A stretch of DNA of 64,000 nucleotides from Sabellastarte sp. h YS-2021 (taxonomy: Eukaryota > Annelida > Polychaeta > Sabellida > Sabellidae). The translations under genes were made by a program, and so were the position numbers. Location of the stretch: the NCBI GenBank assembly GCA_964017235.1, contig OZ024936.1:52751028-52815027 (forward strand). The letters are read 5' to 3'. Position 1 is the stretch's first letter; each line of letters opens with the position of its first letter. Below the pieces are notes generated by a model that was not told the DNA's origin, made no database searches, and saw nothing but the letters and a program-made list of their open reading frames with translations. Shown here piece by piece: positions 34,377 through 42,971 of the stretch.

Positions 34377-35190
34377 CTAAATTCTGTCCATTTGCCAAGG
34401 GACCTGCCCATCAGTCATGAGATAATCCCTCAGAATATTCCTCTGCATCTTTGCTACCTCTATTTTGTACCTCAAATCAGAGTGCTTGAAAATCTGAGCA
34501 TCGGAGCTCCATACATCAGGGTCAGGAGAACAATAGAATGAAAGCCCTTGTAGTTGTGGTAGAGGCTGCCACCCCTTTGTGGACATCTGATTGGAATGTG
34601 CTTTCCATCCAGGGCACTCAGGGCATCTGGGATGTTCCACCTCCGATGGAAAACAGACTCGACCTCCAACCAGTCTTCTGGGCTTGTGGGGCATGTCATC
34701 ACCTCATCTCGATAGGCCCTGATGATAGTGTTGCAGACCTCAGGCACATACTTATTGATGGTCGACCTTGCCACCCTGAAAGCATACTGCAGGGTTGGGT
34801 AGTTGTCTCCACTGGCCAGGTGTCTTAGGGTTACTGCCAACTTTAGTCCTGGACTCAGGGGCTCTCTCATCCAGGTCCTCTCCCTCTGGATCTCAGGGCC
34901 GAGTCTCCAGTTCTTGAAAGAGCTCGGATGGCATCTGGATGAAGTTTTTGGTATGCCATAGTGTCATCTAACTCGAGCCTTGGCATCAGTCTGGTGTACT
35001 GACCCTCTTCTTCATGCTCTGCCTGGGCTAGCCATGGCCTGACCCAATATCTTCTGTGTCTTTGTTGTCTTCCTTGCAGACCCCATCTCCTTCTCAGCCT
35101 GTCTATCATAGCTGTAATGATGACTAACTGTCTCTCCATTTGTAATATTAAGAGTTGAAGTTGTATAAGATTTCTGTCCTGTCTGTTCAT
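34377..35190 (-). pseudogene. Harbinger DDE transposase, frameshifted and internally deleted
   Basis: On the minus strand: N-terminal MNRQDRNLIQLQLLILQMER, one frameshift near 34,955 (one extra A in a run), then LASGDNYPTLQYAFRVARST, then the first catalytic block ALDGKHIPIRCP followed by GSLYHNYKGFHSIVLL. The middle is lost, and the reading resumes in another frame as SSDAQIFKHSDLRYKIE, then KMQRNILRDYLM. The deleted part normally carries further fold and catalytic residues, so the enzyme is dead. Confidence 0.8.
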
Positions 35191-35715
35191 GTTTGCATCT
35201 AGATTCTATAGGCCTAGTGGCCTGATCTTTACCCCTTTTTATATCCATTGGGATCCAGGTATCCAGTGGTCACTAGCTCCCACCAGGACACCTTTAATGT
35301 TATCATAAAAATCCCTTATTGGTAAGCTGACATCCGCGAGACATCCGTGAGAAAAATAAAGATCCTTAAACCCCATTCGTGAGTGTCCGCAAGGTCCGTA
35401 TACCCATCTGGGGTGTCCTTGAGGCTTCCTGATGCATCCCTATGTTGCCCTGGCGAGTCCTGAGGTGCTTGAGCCACACTGCAGTTGGCCACGGACGTGT
35501 ATCCGGGGGTCATCCGCAAGGAACGTAACGCATCCCTAACATCCTTGGCATCCTTATCATCTGTAGAGTGATCCATGACGTGTCCATAAATCACTCACTT
35601 TTCAAACATTACCCCTCCCCAAACCCCACGATCTGCAAGAGATCCTTGGCAGTTACCATACATGGAACAGTGGCCTATATCCGTGGGGATCCGTGTATGT
35701 GTAACTGGCCCCTAA

Positions 35716-35900
35716 AGCAACTGTAAACTTTTCAAGGAAAATTTGTGACCATCTCTGCCTTAATAGTAAAGCTATCTGAATGATATCTTATAGATCTTAA
35801 ACCCATTGTAAACCTATCGTAAACTATATCCCTAGACAGCTATTTTTTTATTATTTACAATCGTGTACCTATCGTAAACCACACCAGCAAATGGAACAGA
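35716..35900. repeat. Spacer between Harbinger and LINE
   Basis: CTATCGTAAACC-rich sequence of the same older repeat as 31,240-31,502. No gene. Confidence 0.5.
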
Positions 35901-35915
35901 CCTCTTAGACATTTT
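35901..35915. repeat. LINE target-site duplication, copy at element 3' end
   Basis: CCTCTTAGACATTTT, identical to 42,564-42,578. Confidence 0.9.
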
Positions 35916-36127
35916 TTTTTAAATTTATTTTTAACTAGCATACAGTGATGGTGTAACAGGAAGTAAAATGAGACAGTAACATAAGCATTTCATAATAACA
36001 ATACTACAAAAACAGTATAACTAAATTTCTACACAAAGAACTTTACAGGACATGAAATATACTATTACATATTTATTTCATAACAGCAATCTACTAAGAC
36101 ATTCTATCAAGAACTGTTAAAAATTGT

Positions 36128-39100
36128 CTATAGCTTTGCCAGTAGAAAACCATACCTCTCTTGAAAAAGCAAGTGATTACCTTTATCTGATGCAATGCAT
36201 TCTTCAATTTTAAGTTTGTCTTTTAAGCAATACTGAAAATGTGTTAATGACAGTTCTTTCAAATCATCCCTTGACTGTTTAATATAATATTTACCAACAA
36301 CTGTAATAAAGTTTACCAAATAAAAAAGGGGCTCGCTCATGTTTATGAAACCCAGAAGGACCCCTAGGACTGTAAAATCGATTTTAATGTTAAGTTTACT
36401 TGATAGCCAAAGCTTTATTTCTTTCCAGAAAGTAGAAACCTTTTGACAATAGAAGAAGTGCTCTAGGTTATCAATATCTCTACACCTTGCACAATCTGAA
36501 GAGTCTTTGATACCCCATAAAAATAGTTTGTAGTTGCAGTTAAAGATTCGATGAAGTATTTTATATTGGAGAGAAATCAAATGAGAGTCTCTAGTAAGAT
36601 TATAGGTCAGATTATAGATGGATTTCCAATCAGCCTTTTCTAGGATTGGATAGTACTCTATCCATTTATTTTGGCTTTGGGGGATTTGATACAAACGGGT
36701 TATGTAATAGTTGTATACTTCTCGGCTTTTAATGTTGCCAAGCTTTTCAAGACACTGCCGAGGTAATGACCTTTGATGAGTTGAGACCTGTTTGATGTTT
36801 AGTAAACGTTTTTTGGAACAGACAGTACTAATTATTTGGTTATATCTCATATGATCAAATTGAATGCCATATTTTGCTTCCAGATCTGACTTTGACAGAA
36901 AATTTTCATCTTCTGAAACAAGATCTCTCACTTTAGACATACCAGTAGATATCCATTCAGTAAACTTATCTGATATGGGTTTCTTGTCGATTGTTAGTAG
37001 ATCATTATGAAATAAAGGTTCATCCAAAAACTCAGCAAAACTTGAAGGTTCAATCGCCACAAGATTACACCATACTGACAACAGATCCTTATAAAATGGG
37101 GTTTTGATGTGACACGTTGTGTTTTTAAAAGTTCGTTTTCTTAATAGTTCTTCGGTACAAAGCCCCATTAGGTTCTGTGAGAGTATTTTCCAATTTGCAT
37201 CTATACCATTACAAAATCTTTTTAAAAACATTATTTTTGATGCATTGATAAATTCCGAGATTGAAACCACACTCATTCCACCTTGTTCTATTGGTTGGAT
37301 TAAGGTAATTTTCGAGGGGAGAGGTTTCTTCTGATTCCATATAAAGTTGAAAAGCATTTCATCTAAAAGTTTTAACATGTTTTTGCTAAAGGGGATGGCT
37401 GAGACAAGTTGTACAATATGAGGTAAAACAAATGATTTTATCACTGTTACTTTACCTTTTAATGTTAGGCGCCTCAATGACCAGGAGTTTAGAATGCTTT
37501 TGATAATCGAAATTTTGTCATTCTTGTTTAAATTTATCATCTCTTCATTGTCCAGAGAGAACCATGTTCCCAGGGTTTTAAATGGCCTGTTTATCCATTT
37601 AATTCCCAATGACAAATTATGCTCTAGAGTCCCATCATTTTGAATAATTATTGCCTCAGTCTTCCCTTTATTTAATTTGAGACCCGCATATCGGTAAAAC
37701 TCTTCAAACATCCTAAGAGAGTGCCTAACAGAAGAGTTGTCTGTAAGAAACAAAGTCATGTCATCTGCCAGCTGACAAAGCTTTATACATTTTTCATTGA
37801 CTTTAAGGCCTATAATATGAGGGGACATCCAAATTATGTTCGCTATTATTTCAGCAGGCAGTAGAAATAACAAGGCACTGATTGGACAGCCTTGTCTGAT
37901 CCCTCTAAAGAGTTTGAAGAATTGCGACATATAACCATTATTGGTTACACAGCTTTCAATGTCAGTGTAAAGGACAGACATCCATCTTCGAAAGTTTGGA
38001 CCAAAACCAAAATGTGTCAAGCATTTTTGTAGAAAATTCCAGTTTATAGTATCAAATGCTTTTTCGAAGTATGCTAAGAGTATGATACAAGGTTGCAGTG
38101 TATGTTTACAATAATCAATTACATCGGCTATTAATCTAGTATTTTCACCAATAAAGTGGTCTTTCATATACCCAATTTGATCGGGATTAACGATTTTTGT
38201 TAATGTTACCCTTAATCTGTTTGCGAGTAGTTTTGCTAAGATTTTGTAATCACTATTAAGCAGCGATAAAGGACGCCATGACTTCAAGTCTGTTAGATCT
38301 TTATCCTTTTTTGGAATCAAAATAATTGTACCTTGTTTTTGGCTTGGTGTCAAATGACCAGAATCAAAGGATTTACTGTAACTGTTCACTAATATGTCAC
38401 AGATATCTACCCAGAAAGTTTTATAAAACTCGATAGGAATACCATCAGGTCCCGGACTCTTATTATTTTTCAGGTCATTAATAGCCTTGAAAACCTCTTC
38501 TTTTGTAATTGCTTGGTCACAATGTTCTTTCATATCATTTGATACTAACGGCGCGGTGATACTATTGAAATATTCTTCATATTCAAATACATTTGGAATT
38601 TGATTAGATTCACTTGAATATAAATTTTTATAGAAATTTGCTTGAGTGTTTAGTATTTCCTTGGGGTCGTTAATTCTATGCCCACCCACATTCAAAGACC
38701 GTATATGTTTAATATTATGGTTTCTTTTTTCCAGATTTAGAAAGTATCTTGTTGGTCTTTCATACTCATCAACCAGCCTACACCTTGAGCGAATTATACA
38801 TCCCGCTGACTTGGTGTCATATATTTCTTCTATCTTGTGTTTAATAAGATTTGACTCCTCAAACAAAGAGGGACACGGACTGAGGGTAATCTTGTATTCC
38901 AAGTCCTCTAACTGCTCTGTTAGCTTTTCAAGAAGTTTTTCCGACTGTTTTTTCTTTTTTATGGAATAGGTTATAGATTCAGTACGTATCCTGCATTTAA
39001 CGTAATCCCATGCAATGTCTTTATTTGACAAGTTTATAAGGTCAGTTTTTGCATGTTTAATTGTGCTGCTTAGTAGTGATATATATTCATTATCAGACAA

Positions 39101-39874
39101 TAGACTTGTATTCATCTTCCACCAGCCTCTACCTTGCTTTGCAACACCTTCCAACCACAGAGACAATTTTAACAGGCTGTGGTCAGATTTAATGCTTGGT
39201 AAAATTTCAACCGATTTAGTTGTAAAACCTAAGTGACGTGAAATTAAAAAGTAATTGATCCGTGTTTGCTTAATACCAAATCTTGTTTTCTCACGTCTTG
39301 TATATTGTTTTGTAGAAGGATGTCGTATCCTCCAAATATCGGCAATATCTAAAAGTTCGTGTAATTGTGTCAATGAATTTCTAAAAGAAACAGATCGAGT
39401 TGTACCATCACATACATCATCTAGACAAATGTTGAAATCTCCACCTATTATTATGTTTGAACCAGCATAACACTCCAGTTGTTTTAGCATATATTCTCCA
39501 AAACGTTTTTGGTCACCCAATTTATCTATTGTTGGAGCATAAATATTAGATATCACATATCTCTGATCATAAATGATGCAGTCAAGAAGTATGAACCGTC
39601 CCATACTGTCTTTCACAATATCAGAAATGGTTATTGGCAAATCCTTCGAAATTAAAATGGCAACACCACGGGCATTTGATTCTCCATGTGAAAAAATCAC
39701 CCTACCATCCCAGTATTGCAGCCAAAGATGTTCTGCATTTGACACTAAGTGGCATTCTTGAAGCAAGAATAACCCCTTACCCTTTGACTTAAGCCATAGA
39801 AAAACTGCGCATAATTTTTTCCTATCTCCCAGTCCTCTGGTGTTAAAACTAAAAATGTTTAGTATGTCAGGCAT
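36128..39874 (-). CDS. LINE ORF2: endonuclease-reverse transcriptase, 1,248 codons
   Basis: The N-terminal apurinic-type endonuclease spans about residues 1-240: N11, E40, NIYAP (110-114), GGDFN (144-148), SDH (230-232). The RT spans about 455-760: SPGPDGIP, IPKK, SWRPLSLLN, EKAFDTINW, RGIRQGCPISALLF, QLADD. A late C-x2-C...H...C motif is in CARCRDIDNLEHFFYC. The overall pattern and DVIDY/EKAFDTINW text fit the Tx1 branch of L1 elements. There is no stop codon across the reading frame. Two key positions are changed: the usual Asp of the endonuclease RID motif is Asn (TRINYFL, residue 207), and the first catalytic Asp of the RT (normally D before FEKAFD) is Tyr (602). The product is predicted to be inactive. 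Confidence 0.93.
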   Translation of the reverse strand: MPDILNIFSFNTRGLGDRKKLCAVFLWLKSKGKGLFLLQECHLVSNAEHLWLQYWDGRVIFSHGESNARGVAILISKDLPITISDIVKDSMGRFILLDCIIYDQRYVISNIYAPTIDKLGDQKRFGEYMLKQLECYAGSNIIIGGDFNICLDDVCDGTTRSVSFRNSLTQLHELLDIADIWRIRHPSTKQYTRREKTRFGIKQTRINYFLISRHLGFTTKSVEILPSIKSDHSLLKLSLWLEGVAKQGRGWWKMNTSLLSDNEYISLLSSTIKHAKTDLINLSNKDIAWDYVKCRIRTESITYSIKKKKQSEKLLEKLTEQLEDLEYKITLSPCPSLFEESNLIKHKIEEIYDTKSAGCIIRSRCRLVDEYERPTRYFLNLEKRNHNIKHIRSLNVGGHRINDPKEILNTQANFYKNLYSSESNQIPNVFEYEEYFNSITAPLVSNDMKEHCDQAITKEEVFKAINDLKNNKSPGPDGIPIEFYKTFWVDICDILVNSYSKSFDSGHLTPSQKQGTIILIPKKDKDLTDLKSWRPLSLLNSDYKILAKLLANRLRVTLTKIVNPDQIGYMKDHFIGENTRLIADVIDYCKHTLQPCIILLAYFEKAFDTINWNFLQKCLTHFGFGPNFRRWMSVLYTDIESCVTNNGYMSQFFKLFRGIRQGCPISALLFLLPAEIIANIIWMSPHIIGLKVNEKCIKLCQLADDMTLFLTDNSSVRHSLRMFEEFYRYAGLKLNKGKTEAIIIQNDGTLEHNLSLGIKWINRPFKTLGTWFSLDNEEMINLNKNDKISIIKSILNSWSLRRLTLKGKVTVIKSFVLPHIVQLVSAIPFSKNMLKLLDEMLFNFIWNQKKPLPSKITLIQPIEQGGMSVVSISEFINASKIMFLKRFCNGIDANWKILSQNLMGLCTEELLRKRTFKNTTCHIKTPFYKDLLSVWCNLVAIEPSSFAEFLDEPLFHNDLLTIDKKPISDKFTEWISTGMSKVRDLVSEDENFLSKSDLEAKYGIQFDHMRYNQIISTVCSKKRLLNIKQVSTHQRSLPRQCLEKLGNIKSREVYNYYITRLYQIPQSQNKWIEYYPILEKADWKSIYNLTYNLTRDSHLISLQYKILHRIFNCNYKLFLWGIKDSSDCARCRDIDNLEHFFYCQKVSTFWKEIKLWLSSKLNIKIDFTVLGVLLGFINMSEPLFYLVNFITVVGKYYIKQSRDDLKELSLTHFQYCLKDKLKIEECIASDKGNHLLFQERYGFLLAKL

Positions 39875-39899
39875 TCAGTACTAAATAGGTACAAACCTA

Positions 39900-42050
39900 C
39901 AATGTTCACAGAAATATAACAATCGCACTCAGCTTCACAGTGACATAAACAATATTCTCCATGAGCAACAAGAGGCACAAACAAAATACATGTGAAAATT
40001 TGACAAAGCACTAGCAAAGGCATATAATAAATAGTTATTGCTGTATTCTCAAATAAAACACTTATGTTTAGCATAAATATCAACAGAAATGAAACCATAT
40101 GTACAGTTTGATATATATCTATACAGTAAAATAGTGATCCGCTGGATCTGTGAGCGTATTTATTATTTATTTTGTTAACTCTAAAGTAGTATGTATTAAC
40201 ATTTTGGTGAATTGATACTATAGTAAAGGCCTTAGTATTGAAAGTTGCAATAAACTAAGCACATGATGGATGTTTTTGTTTAGGAATACAGAAAGTAGAC
40301 ATCATGTCAAGATTTAAAGGCTACTAGTAAAGAAACTTTAGGTTAAACAAGATGACTTTAATTTGTTCAATAATCAACATAGTGATCATACATATATTTA
40401 GTAATCATTATCATAACTATCGCTTTCATTGATATCTAGAAGGACCATTAACAAGTTGGGAACGATAATGTATTATTAAATATATATATTAAAAAAGAAA
40501 AAACATATATTTAGTAATCATTGTCATAACTACCGCTTTCAATGATACTAGATAGATCAATCACAATATTGTAAAGAGTCTCAAACATTAATTTTATGGT
40601 GTCATATTTTATAATTCGATGTATACATATACAGTATTGTGAAGAATTCTAAGATAAAACGAAATGATTTTTGTTCAATAATCAACATATCTATTTTGTA
40701 TTTTGACTATCATTTGGACTAATTATTTACTACAAAATCCAGAAAGTCACAGTACTAAATATATTAAGGCATCTGAAATAATTGGCCAACTCTGCAACAG
40801 AATATCTAAGAACATGATATAATTAAATGTATGTCTATACACATAGATATATGTGTACATACACACACATACATATACTAGTATACAAAGACATATATTT
40901 AGTAATCATTATCATAACTATTGCTTTCATTGTTACCTAGATGGACCATTCACAAGCAGAGAACAATGTTGTAAGGAGTTTCATACATTGATTTTATACA
41001 GTATTGCGAAGAGTTCTAAGGTAAAACAAAATGGTCTTATGTTCAAAAATCAACGTAGTATTTTTACATTTTTGCCATCATTTGGACTAAATATTTCTTA
41101 TATAACCAAAAAGCCACAGTAGTTGATATATGAAAACGTCTGAAATAATCAGCCAACCCTTTAAGAGAGTATTTAAGAATACTAAAATAATTTTTATTTG
41201 CTATATACCCAAAAAGCCACGGTAGTAGATATATGAAAGTACATGAAATAATCAGCCACCACTTTAATAGAGTATTTAAGAATACAATATTATTACATAT
41301 AATATTAAACATATATTTAACAGTCATTATCATAATTACCACTTTCATTAACACCTAGATGGAACCATGTACTTGTTGTGTAATGGGAGCAGTATTATAT
41401 GGAGTTTGACCCATCATATCTGTAGCTGTATTAAATACCTATATATACATATACATGAAGTCATAAAGTGTCTAACCATTTCCAACAAAATTTTCATTAG
41501 TATCTAAATGAAGCATTTACATGTAAGCAGCAGTATCGTAGGGAGTTTAACTCATTACTTTTAAAGCTTCATAGCTTAAAAATTATAGTTTATAATGTAT
41601 GCATATACATTACTGTAAAGAGTTCAACACATTTTAGTGTAGCTTCAAGACCTATAATACAACACATTTAAGTGTCTATTTTTAAAAGTGTATAAACCTT
41701 GCAAAACCCAAAACAGGCCATGTTACATGTAAGCAGCAGTATTACAAGGAGTTTAACACATTTTTTTAAAGTTTCATAGCTTAAAATTCAAAGTTTATAA
41801 TGAACACATATACACTATTGTAAAGAGTTCAACACATCATAATATAGCTTCGAGCCCAATAATTCAGCACCATTAAGTGTCAGTTTTTAAAAATATATAA
41901 ACCTTTGCAAAAACCAAAGCAGGCCATGTTACCTTATTGTAAAGAGTTCAACACATTGTAATGTAATGTACCTTCAAAATCTATAATGCAACACTTTTAA
42001 GTATCTTTTTTCTTAAATATATAAAAACTTGCAAAATACCAGAAGAGGTC
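39900..42050. repeat. Degenerate internal tandem repeats between LINE ORFs
   Basis: Units of roughly 110-400 bp with recurring blocks: acatatatttagtaatcatt (about 40,390, 40,504, 40,891 and, diverged, 41,308), attgtaaagagttcaacac (41,610, 41,817, 41,937) and caggccatgtta (41,715, 41,920). AT-rich, no coding. A (ca)/(ta) tract lies at 40,850-40,875. Confidence 0.7.
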
Positions 42051-42054
42051 ATGT

Positions 42055-42563
42055 TCATTTTGCTAGTAAGGTGTCTCTAACTTTCATCAAAGCGTATCCC
42101 AACTTGTTTTTACCACGCCAAGCTTTTTTGCACCACAAGTTTGGATTAAACAAGTCTAGCCCAACCCCAAAAACAGTGTCATTAGGGTTTGCCTCTATAA
42201 TAATGCCATTCCCAGTTTTTTCCAGCCTGGCTAGAAGTTCCGGATTTTGTTCAAACTTGGCTGATAAACCTTCAAACAGGCATTCATCCATCTGCTTATT
42301 CCACTTATGTTGATCAAAGTTCTTAACTGATCGACCAAGGCGCTTAATATTCTCAGGGTCATTGTCCACCATGATTTTGGCACTTGATTCACTGTCTCCA
42401 AAGAATGTGGCCTTGCTATACATGAGGAATTGTTCCATACTGCTAAACTGTGTCCCTTTTACAGTAAATGAACTATTGTAGTGGTTCGATAGTTTACTGA
42501 AGCATCGAAAAAAAGCGGTTGTACCATCTTTGGAGGGGGTGAAAAGCTTATCAAGACTCACAT
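42055..42563 (-). CDS. NADAR-domain ORF (LINE ORF1 or its C-terminal part)
   Basis: A 168-codon reading frame that is almost entirely a NADAR (YbiA-like) domain: LSNHY (24-28), E43 and K50 in SSMEQFLMYSK, DPENIKRLGR, W87, LSAKFEQN (99-106), TGNGIIIEA (116-124), FGVG (131-134, usually WGxG), AWRGKNKLGYALM, VRDTLL. NADAR proteins are glycosidases that remove ADP-ribose attached to guanine, and some are antitoxins to DarT-type toxins. No in-frame ATG precedes the domain. The frame opens with GTG at the 5' end of the LINE and has a stop (TAA) just outside it, so the start was probably lost by 5' truncation. The stop codon is followed by the LINE's internal repeats. It lies inside the 15-bp duplication. 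The frame is intact. Confidence 0.88.
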
Positions 42564-42578
42564 CCTCTTAGACATTTT
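42564..42578. repeat. LINE target-site duplication, copy at element 5' end
   Basis: CCTCTTAGACATTTT, identical to 35,901-35,915. The next bases, ATTGG, give the TTTT/A nick context. Confidence 0.9.
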
Positions 42579-42755
42579 ATTGGAATTGAAGTACATTGTA
42601 TATAATTGAAATAATTGTAAAGCACAGTTTTAATCAGAACATCCACTGAGAAGGTGATTTACAAAAAAAATAAAGTCGAAATTCCAAGCTAAAAGATTGT
42701 TTTCAAAAGGATCCAAGAAGTGGAGAGATTAACGAGTGGCACATACTTGTTGGGA

Positions 42756-42770
42756 ATGAAAATTCTTGTG
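42756..42770 (+). CDS. Candidate exon 1 of paralogue B
   Basis: ATGAAAATTCTTGTG followed by a weak GTGACC donor would give MKILV joined in frame to exon 2, a credible signal peptide with a Lys near the start. In A the exon is only ATG before GTGAGT, and no equal was found close by here. An alternative is 29,773-29,775. The true exon could also have been displaced by the LINE. Confidence 0.3.
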
Positions 42771-42925
42771 GTGACCCCTGAACAATATGCTGTGTTTTAT
42801 GACCTAACCATCTGAGTAAGTTTTACAAAAAGAGGGAACAGTGGTGGCAAACATATTTATATTGTAAGTGGGTTTTTTCGATACGTTTATGAGCTCTCCT
42901 TCAATAATTTTGTTTTGATTTTCAG

Positions 42926-42971
42926 ATACTTGTAGCAGTGTTAGCAGCTTGCATCTGCGTCACAGCAAGTG
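42926..42971 (+). CDS. Paralogue B exon 2 (signal peptide)
   Basis: 46 nt, acceptor TTTTCAG and donor GTAGGT. It encodes ILVAVLAACICVTAS, hydrophobic with small residues at the likely cleavage site. Same length and phase as A. Confidence 0.87.

Larger units (their letters stand above)
31506..35712. mobile_element. PIF/Harbinger DNA transposon, decayed
   Basis: The terminal inverted repeats share CCAGTTACACAT and then a imperfect GGAT-containing stretch (left CCCCAGTTACACATCCATGG; right end reads inward GGGGCCAGTTACACATACAC). TAA lies on both sides (31,503-31,505 and 35,713-35,715), the TWA target preferred by this superfamily. Inside are a plus-strand MADF/Myb-like gene and a minus-strand DDE transposase gene arranged tail to tail. 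This is the standard two-gene content, but both genes are disrupted. Confidence 0.85.
35916..42563 (-). mobile_element. LINE of L1/Tx1 type with a NADAR ORF, 5'-truncated
   Basis: A perfect 15-bp duplication bounds the element. At the left is an A-rich 3' tail (on the minus strand taaaaataaatttaaaaa), at the right the 5' end. The nick implied on the plus strand is TTTT/A, as expected for an L1-type endonuclease. Order in sense direction: NADAR ORF (42,563-42,055), about 2.2 kb with internal repeats, endonuclease-RT ORF (39,874-36,128), and a short 3'UTR. The first ORF is open right up to the 5' boundary with no ATG, so the insertion is probably truncated inside ORF1. The NADAR unit is inside the duplication and so moved with the element. 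Confidence 0.88.
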
